Assembly: GCA_007741555.1 (NCBI GenBank)
Contig: CP036526.1
Span: forward strand, 2,790,001-2,854,000
DNA: 64,000 nt
From: Stieleria marina
GTDB lineage: Bacteria; Planctomycetota; Planctomycetia; Pirellulales; Pirellulaceae
Direction of reading: 5' to 3'
The position numbers were made by a program, and so were the translations under genes. How positions within the stretch are numbered: the stretch's first letter is position 1; each line of letters begins with the position of its first letter. The notes beneath the pieces were generated by a model. It made no database searches. It saw nothing but the letters and a program-made list of their open reading frames with translations, and was not told the DNA's origin. Positions 54,827 to 63,693 of the stretch are shown here, one piece after another.

Positions 54827-57542
54827 TCAACAGTTGTGAGTTGGAGTATTGCTGACGATGCAATTTGGTTGCTTGCTGAAAGAATTTTCTGTATTCAGCA
54901 TTTTTAGGTTCTAGATCTTTTGCACGACGCGCCTGCTGCACAGCATGTTTTGCGTCACCCTGACGGTAAAGTGCGACAGCAGCCAGATGCCGCAAATGAG
55001 CGTTGCCGGGGTTGGACTTTATCGCTTTGTCATAATGTTCTGATGCTGCCGATAAGTCATCACGCGCTGTAGCGATCATTCCCAGCGTTTTGTAGAGCGA
55101 GCTAGGCTCCGCGATCGACGCCTCGGCAATCTCTTCGGATCTTCGAAGCAATTTTTCACGCACTTCATCGGTGCCCTCTTGTTGACGCAGTAGCTGCGAG
55201 AGCCGAAAGGGCACGACCCAACGTTTGGGCATGAGATCTTTCACGATTGCATCTTCGTTCAAACGAACTTTGGCCAACTGGTAGATCAGCTCGATGGAAT
55301 CGGTGTTGGTTGATAAATTTTGCTTCCACTGTTGGATCATCGATTGTTTGTCGTTTGCGGCCCACGCAAGCAATCCGTTGCCCAAAGTTTGGTCGGTATT
55401 AACGACCGAAAGCTTCATGGAACGATCGAACGGTTCTCGCCAAGATCGTCCCGTCGCTGCGGCTAGCAGCGCGATTTGCAAATGCGTTCGCGGCTGAATT
55501 GGATTCAGCACCAGCGAATTTTGAAGGCCGTCCCATGCCTCCCTCAATTGCGCACTATTCTTCATCTGGTCGCGAATTTGCTGCTTCGTATTCTCGTCAG
55601 CGCTACCAGGAGAGTCATCGAATAGTCGTGCAATGACTACTTGCAAAGAGGTCGAATTCCAGGCCACGATTGCATCGAGTTGTTGGGCGTCCGGATCCTC
55701 GCTTGTACGAATCTGATCATAGACCTGTCGCCGGGCGTGGTGTGTTTCCAATCGGATAATTCGCCTTTGAACGGGCTCAAAGGCAGGCCAACGTTGGAGT
55801 TCGCCCCTTAGTGCTGCAATCTTTTCCTGCGACACTTGGGTGGTCGGGGACGGAGTCTGCATTGCGAAGGATGTGCGTTTAAGCACACGTGTTGAACTGA
55901 CGTGGCGGCCTTGTTGCCACAGGGCAGCGCAAAGGGCGAGCAAGACTATGACCCCCATTGTGGTCGGCGAAAGCAAACGCCCAAGCGGCGGTAGTCCCTT
56001 CGACGGGAGCTTGGTGGCTGGGTCGCTGCTTGCTGGATCACTCTCTGCTGTCGCCGCAGTCACAGATCGAAGTTGACGTTTCTTTCGCGGAGTTCGTTTG
56101 TCGACCGCGGCACATGCGGCTCCAACCAGTGCTGCGAGGACAATCAAGTTTCCAGGCATCATCAGCCCGAAGTCCGTCAGCGCATGAAACGCATGAAGTA
56201 CGATCGCCGACATGGCGGCAACACCCAGAGCTTGTTTACTGACACTGCGTTCGTTACTGCACAGTGACAGGCAGCTGTGCAGAGCAACGTACAGCCCCAA
56301 GAACACCAGGATGATTCCCGGCAGTCCTGCTTCAACGAGTACTTCGAGATACTGGTTGTGAGCGTGTGTAAACCAGCGACTCTCTGGCTCCGGTTCAAAC
56401 GGTAGGTACGCATAGCCGTAGGTTCCCATCCCGGAACCCAACGGCAGGAAATGTTGTACGGCGGGAATCGCTTCTGCCCAATGATCGAACCGAGGATCAG
56501 CGATCACTTTTTCGACATCTAAATCGTCAACACGGTTGCTGATCTGGTCGCCAAAACCGAAAAGTTGCAACGAGAAGAACACGACCGTTGTTGCGATTAT
56601 CGCAGCGATGACCGGCATCACGCGGCGCTTCTTACCGGCGCGTTTCCAACACAGTGAGACGACGCACGCTGCAACAAAGGCAGACACCCATCCACCGCGA
56701 GACATCGAAAGAGCCAAGCCAAGCATCAGGCAAAGTACGCCCAAGGAAATCGCGAGCGTTAGAGGACTGGCGATCATCGATTGAATTTGACCGGTGACTC
56801 CGTAGCCTGTTCGCCATTGCTGTGCCTTGGAAAGCGAACGAGCCCGGAAAACTCCCAGCGAACAAGCCAGCGCAACTGCGATGAAATCCGCGGCATGATT
56901 GCGATTCAAAAAAGTGCCAAACGGCACACTTCCAGGCGATGGATTTTCGACGCCGTAAAAAATCATATCGGGGTAAGTCGTCAGTTGCGCGATGCCCCAG
57001 AGCACTTGACCGACGCCGCAGATTGCAATCGAAACGAGCAGAAAGATGCGTGATCGGTCATCGTTAAACAGTTGCGAACCGAGAAAGAATGCAGCAAAGC
57101 CAATCACGGCCATCGCCAACCAGCTTTGCGTCATCCAGGGGACCAAAGACTGCGTCAGTCCGGCATCGGACGGATCGGCTCCGAAGCGAATTTGCATGTC
57201 GCGTACACCCGACCATTCCATCAACGAAAAGGCGGACTGCGGCATCAGCTGGATCAGCCCCAGTAGCAATCCAGAGACAATGATCAGTGACAGCGCGGCT
57301 AAATTTCGCGGGCTTGTTTCTACTTTGGGGCCACCCAAAAATACGAGCGCGGCAGCGGCACTGAGGAGTGCAAGCGTTACGAAACGCGCGGTGGGATAGT
57401 AACCGCCAATCCCCCAGACAGCGACGAAGATTGCAGCGATCAACAGTAGTCGAGCAGCATCCAAAATCCTCAGCGATACCCACTGAGAATTGGGAGCGAT
57501 TTGCGGCTCGCTTCGCCGATTTGATTTCGCTGAAAAAGACAT
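54798..57542 (-). CDS. O-antigen ligase family membrane protein with C-terminal TPR domain
   Basis: A 914-residue protein. Residues of about 25-480 hold ten or more helices (SWLAMAVIGFAAFFLGSQLF, AISLGVLCLMLGLALSMSRG). The periplasmic loop has GSMGTYGYAYLPFEPEPESR and WFTHAHNQYLEVLVEAGLPG near 390, the HxxxH-like signature of O-antigen ligase/WaaL and some Wzy proteins. A further helix (MGVIVLLALCAALW) near 540 leads to a C-terminal 360-residue region with tetratricopeptide repeats, clearest at the end: DLSAASEHYDKAIKSNPGNA and AAVALYRQGDAKHAVQQARR. It is the first gene of the exopolysaccharide locus and overlaps the Wzc-like gene by 29 bases. Polymerase or ligase cannot be told from sequence. 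Confidence 0.87.
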   Translation of the reverse strand: MSFSAKSNRRSEPQIAPNSQWVSLRILDAARLLLIAAIFVAVWGIGGYYPTARFVTLALLSAAAALVFLGGPKVETSPRNLAALSLIIVSGLLLGLIQLMPQSAFSLMEWSGVRDMQIRFGADPSDAGLTQSLVPWMTQSWLAMAVIGFAAFFLGSQLFNDDRSRIFLLVSIAICGVGQVLWGIAQLTTYPDMIFYGVENPSPGSVPFGTFLNRNHAADFIAVALACSLGVFRARSLSKAQQWRTGYGVTGQIQSMIASPLTLAISLGVLCLMLGLALSMSRGGWVSAFVAACVVSLCWKRAGKKRRVMPVIAAIIATTVVFFSLQLFGFGDQISNRVDDLDVEKVIADPRFDHWAEAIPAVQHFLPLGSGMGTYGYAYLPFEPEPESRWFTHAHNQYLEVLVEAGLPGIILVFLGLYVALHSCLSLCSNERSVSKQALGVAAMSAIVLHAFHALTDFGLMMPGNLIVLAALVGAACAAVDKRTPRKKRQLRSVTAATAESDPASSDPATKLPSKGLPPLGRLLSPTTMGVIVLLALCAALWQQGRHVSSTRVLKRTSFAMQTPSPTTQVSQEKIAALRGELQRWPAFEPVQRRIIRLETHHARRQVYDQIRTSEDPDAQQLDAIVAWNSTSLQVVIARLFDDSPGSADENTKQQIRDQMKNSAQLREAWDGLQNSLVLNPIQPRTHLQIALLAAATGRSWREPFDRSMKLSVVNTDQTLGNGLLAWAANDKQSMIQQWKQNLSTNTDSIELIYQLAKVRLNEDAIVKDLMPKRWVVPFRLSQLLRQQEGTDEVREKLLRRSEEIAEASIAEPSSLYKTLGMIATARDDLSAASEHYDKAIKSNPGNAHLRHLAAVALYRQGDAKHAVQQARRAKDLEPKNAEYRKFFQQATKLHRQQYSNSQLLNDSSRSQPE

Positions 57543-57734
57543 AGGATGGGATGCGGTTATCGGCGACCGATCCCTGGTCTAAATGTGAACATCACCTGTT
57601 TTGAGACAAGAACAGTGTTCATGCTCGCCGAAACGAATAGCCCCCACGGCGGGTGGTGTAGCATATCAGGTGCTCTAACCAAGCATAGTATGAATTCGCA
57701 GGCTGCCTACCCAAATCGCCTCCCGGCCGCGCAC

Positions 57735-57769
57735 GAAAAAAGGCTGACAGTCTTACAACCGTCAGCCTT
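57735..57769 (-). terminator. Rho-independent terminator of secreted protein gene B
   Basis: Perfect 9-bp arms AAGGCTGAC (57740-57748) and GTCAGCCTT (57761-57769), with a 12-base loop, lie just before a minus-strand T-run. It begins about 32 bases beyond the stop of the small secreted Gly-rich gene, separating it from the exopolysaccharide locus. Confidence 0.88.
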
Positions 57770-57801
57770 CGTAGTCATTTAAGGGGAGGGGTATGCGGCT
57801 A

Positions 57802-58401
57802 TTAACCTTCCGTACCCATCGAAGCGACTTCGTCGTCGTCGTCGCCACCGGCTGTCACTGCGACAACTGTGCCAGCGATTGCACCGATGCCAAGTGGGCT
57901 GGTTAGGAAGCTGATCAAGCCGCCTCCGCCACCGATTGCACCGCCTCCGCCAATTGCACCACCACCGAACGATCCGCCACCTGAATACGACCCGACAGAT
58001 CCACCGCTAAAGAGTGGAGTTTCGCTGATCAAGGTGTCAGAGATGATGTTGCCGTCGCCGATAGCGATTTCGGTTTGCGTGCCTTCTGTTTCGGACAAGT
58101 CCAATCGCATGTCAACCAATGCATCGCGAAGATCCAAAAGATCGCCCTCGTTGGCTGGTTCGCTGTCCAGGAGACTGTCGATTTCGTCGATCACTTGGTT
58201 GATCTGAGTAAGTGCATCTGCATTCGTCAGCGATGAATCAGCAATCTTCGTAGCGATGGCTTCGATCTTATCCATCAACAAAGTGGAATCTTCGCTAGCA
58301 GCCTGCGTTTCCTGATGATTCACGAATGCGTGAACTTGAACCCCAGCAAAAGCAAGGAATGCGACAAGGGTGGCTTTGGATAGCAGACTTTTGATGTTCA
58401 T
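57802..58401 (-). CDS. Secreted glycine-rich paralogue B with C-terminal Asp run
   Basis: A 199-residue exported protein. ATG 58401 yields a signal peptide NIKSLLSKATLVAFLAFAGV ending near VHAFVN. A helical domain follows (about 30-110) with KIEAIATKIADSSLTNADAL and DSEPANEGDLLDLRDALVDM. The rest is Gly-rich (about 140-165), then FLTSPLGIGAIAGTVVAVTA, a hydrophobic stretch, ends in GGDDDDEVASMGTEG. It is clearly paralogous to the upstream gene in all three parts. The hydrophobic-plus-acidic tail is unusual; it may be membrane-inserted or a sorting signal. I recognise no family. A strong terminator follows, so the pair is expressed separately from the exopolysaccharide operon. Confidence 0.8.
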   Translation of the reverse strand: MNIKSLLSKATLVAFLAFAGVQVHAFVNHQETQAASEDSTLLMDKIEAIATKIADSSLTNADALTQINQVIDEIDSLLDSEPANEGDLLDLRDALVDMRLDLSETEGTQTEIAIGDGNIISDTLISETPLFSGGSVGSYSGGGSFGGGAIGGGGAIGGGGGLISFLTSPLGIGAIAGTVVAVTAGGDDDDEVASMGTEG

Positions 58402-58812
58402 GATTCTTGTTGGCCTCTGTTCAGGTGGGCAGTTCGTAGCCATCGCTTCGCGGTCGTCTTGCGAACCCTAACTTGGGTGGCTGGCTGTCAAGAAAATATC
58501 CGGGCAATACGAGCAGTGCAACTCCCTGGGCGTCATAAAACGCAGAAAGTTCCCAAGTCCCCCGTTTGCTCTATGCGGTGTAGTGTCCCTTGTGTGCGAT
58601 GGAGTTATCGCAAGTGCAATGATAGCAAGGCATTGCGGCTGAAAGGGACGCTTTAGGGATCCAAAGTGCCGATTCGCGAGGTGACCGTGAATTCTCGAAA
58701 GATCGTGCCGTTTAGGACTCTTTCGTAAGCGAGATTGCATAAAAAAAGCCACTAACGCGACTGCGTTAGCGGCTCAAACTCATTTGGTCTCGAGGTCAGA
58801 CGCCCAAGAGAA
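58402..58812. other. Region between the two secreted paralogues
   Basis: About 410 bases holding the terminator of paralogue A (58741-58774) and the presumed promoter and leader of paralogue B. A minus-strand frame at 58468-58752 and a plus-strand frame at 58459-58656 are not protein-like. No confident -35/-10 was picked. Confidence 0.5.
58741..58774 (-). terminator. Rho-independent terminator of secreted protein gene A
   Basis: Arms of 12 bases with one mismatch (AGCCACTAACGC at 58747-58758 and GCGTTAGCGGCT at 63-74) enclose a GACT loop and are followed on the minus strand by seven T. It begins about 38 bases beyond the stop of paralogue A. Confidence 0.88.
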
Positions 58813-59418
58813 CTAATTGCCACCGTCAGTAGCACCCATCGATGCGACCACGTCGTCGTCGTCGCCACCGGCTGTGACCGCCACGATTGTTCCGGCGATA
58901 GCACCGATTCCAAGAGGGCTAGTCAGAAAGCTAGCAAGTCCGCCGCCTCCGATAGCACCGCCGCCACCGACAGCGAATCCACCGCCACCGCCACCGAGGA
59001 TGCTGCCACCACCAATTGGTCCGCCACTAAGGATCGATCCACCAGCAGCTGGTGCTGTTCCGCAACTAGTACAAGCGCCAACGGCTTGCTCTTGAGTTGC
59101 ATCTTGGCCGGAGATTTCCAATCGCATGTCGACCAGGGCATCTCGCAAATCAAGCAATTCGCCTTCGTTTGCTGGCTCGGTGTCAAGCAGACCGTCGATC
59201 TCGTCGATGATCTCGTTGATCTTTACCAGTGCTTCGTCCGAAGTCAGGCTTTCGTCGCCAATAGCCGTTGCGATCGAGTCAATGCGATCGATCAGTGCCG
59301 ATGAATCTTCAGAAACAGCGACGGTTTCGGAGGTATTCACGAACGCGTGAACTTGAGCGACTGCAAACGAAAGGAATGCGATTGCGGCAAGCTTGGAGAT
59401 CCAGTGTTTCTTTTTCAT
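58813..59418 (-). CDS. Secreted glycine-rich paralogue A with C-terminal Asp run
   Basis: A 201-residue exported protein. ATG 59418 gives the signal peptide KKKHWISKLAAIAFLSFAVA, ending near VHAFVN as in paralogue B. The helical domain has RIDSIATAIGDESLTSDEAL and DTEPANEGELLDLRDALVDM, almost superimposable on B. It differs by a central ACTSCGTAPA segment with a Cys pair, then Gly-rich repeats and the shared end FLTSPLGIGAIAGTIVAVTA plus GGDDDDVVASMGATDGGN. It stands upstream of B and of the exopolysaccharide locus on the same strand. Conserved ends and a variable Gly-rich centre suggest a surface or matrix component. Function unknown. Confidence 0.8.
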   Translation of the reverse strand: MKKKHWISKLAAIAFLSFAVAQVHAFVNTSETVAVSEDSSALIDRIDSIATAIGDESLTSDEALVKINEIIDEIDGLLDTEPANEGELLDLRDALVDMRLEISGQDATQEQAVGACTSCGTAPAAGGSILSGGPIGGGSILGGGGGGFAVGGGGAIGGGGLASFLTSPLGIGAIAGTIVAVTAGGDDDDVVASMGATDGGN

Positions 59419-59672
59419 GATGTAAATTCTTGTTAGTAAATGCGAATGAGCGTATTTGACTTTTCGTGGTGGACAAAGTTCCACGGAATTTGTGTTTTCG
59501 CAAAAGGCGTCAGAAAATTGATACTAGATGCGAAATTTGTTTACGCAAGTGAAATGGTCGGCAAAACCGGCAAAATAAGTCGCAAATTATGAGGGGACCA
59601 ATGCGGCTCCGTTGGGTGGGGCGGGGATTTAGCCCCGGTCAAACCGCGTTGCCGTAGTGTGTTGTCGCAGGA

Positions 59673-61022
59673 TTAAGTCAGTCGAATGCGGGCTTCGGCT
59701 GCCCACGGGCTGTGTGGCGACAGTTCGATGACCTCTTTCCAGTACACGTCGGCCTGCTCCGCTTCGCCGAGCTTGTCGAGCAGTTTGGCGATGCCAAAAT
59801 GGGCTTCGACATAACCAGGATGCAGCGAAATCGCACCTCGGTAGGCCGCCAGCGACAGCTCGCCTTGACCGGTTTCGGCCAACACGTTTCCCAAACTCGC
59901 GCGGGCTTCGACAAAACGGGGGTCGATTTCGATCGCTGCGTAGTATCGCTCGCGGGCTGCGATCAGCTCTCCAGAGCGATAAAGCAATTCTGCCAACTGA
60001 AAACTGATCTCGGCTCGGGCACCGTCGCGAGCAAGAATCGCGTGGCAAAAATCGATCGCCGTGTCCAGATCGTCTGCGTCTTCGGCATCGTACGCACCCT
60101 GCAAAAGGTCGTCGACTTCGGGTTCGCTGGGGCGATTTTCACTGCTGGCATGACCGAGTTGTGCATCTGCAAACGAAATGACTTGCGGGCTGTCGTCGTC
60201 GTCGTGAACACTGGGCTGATGCGATAAGACGCGTTCAGCAGTTTGATCTACATGAACGGCGTCAAAATCGAACCTTAGTTGACCGCCCAGTTCAAGCAGG
60301 CCGGCGCCTTGTCGGAGCAGCAATTGTTTGCCTTCGACCAGAATCGATAGCTGATCCAGCGGACGTTGGATGTTGGGCAGGACTTCGACGAGTTCGACCA
60401 GACGCTGCTCGATCGCTTTGGGGCTTGCTCCCGACGCGATCCAGTGAGCCAATCGCCTTGCCGTCGCGACTTCTTGAAAATCAAAGTAGGGCAACCGGTG
60501 CAATGTTTGCACGGGCGTGATCAGCCCTCGGCGATGCCACCGGCGAATCACGCCGACGGAGACTTTCAATAGGTCGGCCAACATGGCGGGGGTGTATAGC
60601 TGACGATCGTTGTGGCGATCGTCCACCAAGCCAAGTCGAGGCCAAAGATCGCTTTCGCTGATGATCTCAAGCTCTCCAGCGGCAGCTTTGGACAAGATCG
60701 AATCGCTCAACAACTCTGTCTCCGAAAGCGGTGGTTCGTCGGCTCCGATGACAACGCAATCGATCGGTTCGGTGTTGATTCCGACGACGGACGCTCCGAA
60801 CGAACCGATCAAATTTCGCGCTTCGCGACGGTTCATGCCGCCCAGTTGCCCTACAAATGCAAAGCGTTTGCCGCCCATCGATGCAGCAAAATTGGGATCG
60901 ATCGGCGTGTCGGGATCTCGAAAGGAAGAGGCGGTCACGTCCGGATGGATCTGTTGGCAAGGGTGGGCCGAGCGATGTTGCCTGAACGGCGTTGCAGAGG
61001 GGACTCTGCCAGCATTATCCAC
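59673..61022 (-). CDS. BRCT-MerR-TPR fusion protein
   Basis: A 449-residue cytoplasmic protein with an unusual domain order. Residues 50-125 look like a BRCT domain (KRFAFVGQLGGMNRREARNL, then IGSFGASVVG). Residues 145-215 resemble a MerR-type winged helix: LYTPAMLADLLKVSVGVIRR, WHRRGLITPVQTLHRLPYFD, FQEVATARRLAHW. The C-terminus (about 330-449) is made of TPR repeats, including ARERYYAAIEIDPRFVEARA and LSLAAYRGAISLHPGYVEAH. The start is GTG 61022; GTG 60938 or ATG 60878 would trim 28-48 poorly conserved residues. It is transcribed divergently from the RNase P RNA gene across about 95 bases. Likely a DNA-binding regulator; target unknown. Confidence 0.82.
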   Translation of the reverse strand: MDNAGRVPSATPFRQHRSAHPCQQIHPDVTASSFRDPDTPIDPNFAASMGGKRFAFVGQLGGMNRREARNLIGSFGASVVGINTEPIDCVVIGADEPPLSETELLSDSILSKAAAGELEIISESDLWPRLGLVDDRHNDRQLYTPAMLADLLKVSVGVIRRWHRRGLITPVQTLHRLPYFDFQEVATARRLAHWIASGASPKAIEQRLVELVEVLPNIQRPLDQLSILVEGKQLLLRQGAGLLELGGQLRFDFDAVHVDQTAERVLSHQPSVHDDDDSPQVISFADAQLGHASSENRPSEPEVDDLLQGAYDAEDADDLDTAIDFCHAILARDGARAEISFQLAELLYRSGELIAARERYYAAIEIDPRFVEARASLGNVLAETGQGELSLAAYRGAISLHPGYVEAHFGIAKLLDKLGEAEQADVYWKEVIELSPHSPWAAEARIRLT

Positions 61023-61116
61023 ATTCTACGGTTTCTTGCGAGCGATCGACTGGGTTTCGACAAGGCAAGAGCTGCCGAACCTTGTTGCAAACACACGCGT
61101 CGATCATGCTGGTGCC

Positions 61117-61567
61117 GCTGCGTGAGGGCGGGGCGATCGCTGGTTGCGCTTGCGTGACTGGAGGAAAGTCCGGGCTCCACAGGACAGGATGGTCGATAAC
61201 GTCGACCGGCCGAGAGGTTAGGGATAGTGCAACAGAGAATAGACCGCCGAACGGTCGGCTGACTGATTCATTTCAGCTAGTCGATGCGTGGTAAGGCTGA
61301 AACGGTGCGGTAAGAGCGCACCAGCGGCCAAGGTGACTTGGTCGGCTTGGTAAACCCCATCCGGAGCTAGACCAAACAGATTGCAGTGGCCGTGTTTCGA
61401 GAGAAACGGCGTTTCGCAAGAAGCGTGGGTCACACGGGGCTGTCCGCCGCGTTACGACAATCGGGTAGGTTGCGATTGAGGCGACGAGCAATCGTCGTGC
61501 ACAGATAAATGATCGTCGGCGAAACTTCGGTTTCGTCACAGAACCCGGCTTACATGCCCTCCGCAGC
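61117..61567 (+). ncRNA. rnpB: RNase P RNA, bacterial type A
   Basis: Catalytic RNA of RNase P, which removes 5' leaders from pre-tRNAs. The universally conserved blocks appear in order: GGAGGAAAGTCCGGGCTCC at 61160, GTGCAACAGAGAA at 61227, GGTGCGGTAAGAGCGCACC at 61304, CATCCGGAGC near 61360, and ACAGAACCCGGCTTAC at 61538. The ends were set from helix P1: GCTGCG-T-GAGGGC (61117-61129) pairs with GCCCTCCGCAGC (61556-61567), leaving one bulged base, and TTTT follows. At about 451 bases it is longer than the E. coli RNA (377), with extra sequence mainly between 61380 and 61530. Planctomycete RNase P RNAs are known for insertions in peripheral helices. Confidence 0.97.
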
Positions 61568-61687
61568 TTTTGGCATTCAGCACGCGTTTTGCTTGGTGAG
61601 TCTCTGCTCTGCTCTGACCGTGAAGCAAGTGAGACGAAAATCATCGGACTGGAGCTTTGCGATAAAGTTCCCCGCTAGCCTAACGCG

Positions 61688-62551
61688 CTACGTTTGACTG
61701 CCGCAGAAGTCGCTGGAGGTATTCGCCGTACTGGCACGAGGCATACTTTGTTGCAGCTGTTCGCGATCGATCCAATCTTGCCGAAACGCGATTTCCTCGG
61801 GGCAAGAAACCTTGAGGCCGGTCCGTTTTTCGATCGCTCCTACAAAGCTGCTCGCGTCGTGCAGATTTTCGTGAGTACCTGTGTCAAGCCACGCAGTCCC
61901 GCGCCCAAACACTTCGATATTCAACGACCCTTCGTTCAAATAGATTTGATTCAGGTCGGTGATCTCGAATTCACCACGTATTGATGGAGTCAGTGTTTTG
62001 GCAAATTCACTGACGCGGTGGTCGTAAAAATACAGCCCCGGTACCACGAAATTGGATTTCGGCTTGGACGGTTTTTCTTCCAGCGAAATCACTTTGCCGG
62101 ACGTGTCAAATTCGACGACACCGTAGGCGCTCGGGTCGCTTACTTCGTATGCAAAAATCTTTGCGCCCGATGTCAATTCGGCTGACCGGCGAAACAGCTG
62201 AATCAAACCCTGGCCGTAGAACAGGTTGTCACCCAAGGTCAAACAACACGCATTGCCATCGATAAATTTTTCACCCAAGGCAAAGGCCTGCGCCAAGCCT
62301 TCGGGCCGGGGTTGCACTTTGTATTGGATGTCGATTCCCCATTGGCTGCCGTCGCCCAACAGCGATTCGAATAACGCTGTATGACCGGGGGTCGAGATCA
62401 CCAACACCTCTCGGATGCCTGCCAGCATCAGCGTTGACAAGGGGTAGTAGATCATCGGTTTGTCGTACACCGGCAATAGCTGTTTGCTGACTGCCGTGGT
62501 CAGTGGTGCAAGTCGGCTGCCGCTGCCGCCGGCCAGGATGATGCCCTTCAT
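61688..62551 (-). CDS. rfbA: Glucose-1-phosphate thymidylyltransferase
   Basis: Makes dTDP-glucose from dTTP and glucose 1-phosphate, the first step of dTDP-rhamnose and related sugars. It has 287 residues, the normal length. The N-terminal [17 protein letters not shown] is the nucleotide-binding signature, followed by [46 protein letters not shown] with the metal-binding Asp, and [18 protein letters not shown] 62551 overlaps the end of rfbB by four bases, so the two are translationally coupled. It converges on rnpB. RfbC and RfbD are not in the window. Confidence 0.97.
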   Translation of the reverse strand: MKGIILAGGSGSRLAPLTTAVSKQLLPVYDKPMIYYPLSTLMLAGIREVLVISTPGHTALFESLLGDGSQWGIDIQYKVQPRPEGLAQAFALGEKFIDGNACCLTLGDNLFYGQGLIQLFRRSAELTSGAKIFAYEVSDPSAYGVVEFDTSGKVISLEEKPSKPKSNFVVPGLYFYDHRVSEFAKTLTPSIRGEFEITDLNQIYLNEGSLNIEVFGRGTAWLDTGTHENLHDASSFVGAIEKRTGLKVSCPEEIAFRQDWIDREQLQQSMPRASTANTSSDFCGSQT

Positions 62552-63633
62552 GATTGATCTCCTGAAGCGGTTTCTCCGAGTCGCTGAAGCTGATACGTGT
62601 CATCGAGTATCGCTTTCCACCACGGTTCGTTTTCGACGTACCAACGCACGGCGTTTTTCAGGCCTGTTTCAATCGAATGCTGTGGTTGCCAATGAAGATC
62701 GCGTTTGATTTTGCTGGCGTCGATTGCATAGCGAAAATCATGGCCGGGGCGGTCGGTCACAAATTCGATTCGCGATGAATGAGATTCGCCGCTCGCTGAC
62801 GGATAGATCTCGTCCATGATCCCGCACACGCGCTGAACCAGTTCCAGGTTAGACAATTGGCAGTCGCCGCCGATGTTGTACGTTTCGCCTGCCACGCCAG
62901 CGCTAAGCACTCGCAGCAGCGCGTCGACGTGGTCTTGCACATGCAACCAGTCGCGTACGTTTTGGCCCGTTCCATAAACTGGCAGCGATTCGCCTGCGAT
63001 GCATTTGATGATCATCAACGGCAGCAGTTTTTCGGGGAACTGGTAGGGCCCGTAATTGTTGGAACAATTGGTCACGATGACGGGCACACCGTAAGTGGTG
63101 TGCCAGGCGCGAGCCAAATGGTCCGACGCAGCCTTGGTCGCTGAATAAGGCGAGTGAGGATCGTAGGCGGTTGTTTCGGCAAACAAACCGGTCTCGCCAA
63201 GCGATCCGTAAACTTCATCGGTCGAAACATGCAAGAAACGAAATGCCGAGGCGTCCGCGGGCGACAAGCTGCGGAGATGTTCTCTGGTTGCTTCGAGCAA
63301 ATTAAACGTGCCGACAACGTTCGTTTGAACAAACTGCGCCGGCCCATCGATGCTGCGATCAACATGGGATTCAGCTGCCAAGTGAATCACGCCATCGGGT
63401 GAATGCGTGCGAAAAGCCTCGGTCACAAACTGTTTTTCAGCGATGTCGCCGCGAACCAATTGGTAGCGATTCAATGCTTCTGCGCTCAGCGTTGCTTCCA
63501 TGTGCAGCGAATTGGGATTGGCCGCATAAGTGAGTGCATCAAGATTGATGATCTCGTAATGATCCGACTGCAACAGCCGGCGTATCAGATTCGTGCCGAT
63601 GAAACCGCATCCGCCTGTAACGAGAAGTTTCAT
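62548..63633 (-). CDS. rfbB: dTDP-glucose 4,6-dehydratase
   Basis: Converts dTDP-glucose to dTDP-4-keto-6-deoxyglucose. The 361 residues from ATG 63633 start [20 protein letters not shown]; an ATG 15 bases upstream adds only five residues. Active-site blocks are [29 protein letters not shown], and the Tyr-Lys pair in [16 protein letters not shown], followed by [20 protein letters not shown], a block typical of RfbB/RmlB. The gene overlaps rfbA by four bases. Sugar end product depends on genes outside the window. Confidence 0.97.
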   Translation of the reverse strand: MKLLVTGGCGFIGTNLIRRLLQSDHYEIINLDALTYAANPNSLHMEATLSAEALNRYQLVRGDIAEKQFVTEAFRTHSPDGVIHLAAESHVDRSIDGPAQFVQTNVVGTFNLLEATREHLRSLSPADASAFRFLHVSTDEVYGSLGETGLFAETTAYDPHSPYSATKAASDHLARAWHTTYGVPVIVTNCSNNYGPYQFPEKLLPLMIIKCIAGESLPVYGTGQNVRDWLHVQDHVDALLRVLSAGVAGETYNIGGDCQLSNLELVQRVCGIMDEIYPSASGESHSSRIEFVTDRPGHDFRYAIDASKIKRDLHWQPQHSIETGLKNAVRWYVENEPWWKAILDDTYQLQRLGETASGDQS

Positions 63634-63693
63634 GCGGGCCACTGGCAAGGGAGAAGTTGTGACGAGTCGAGACGGCCAATTGTACAGTGTATG

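Noticed and set aside
61273-61644. 123-residue minus-strand frame across rnpB
   Set aside because: It lies over the conserved core of RNase P RNA, so it cannot be a real protein gene.
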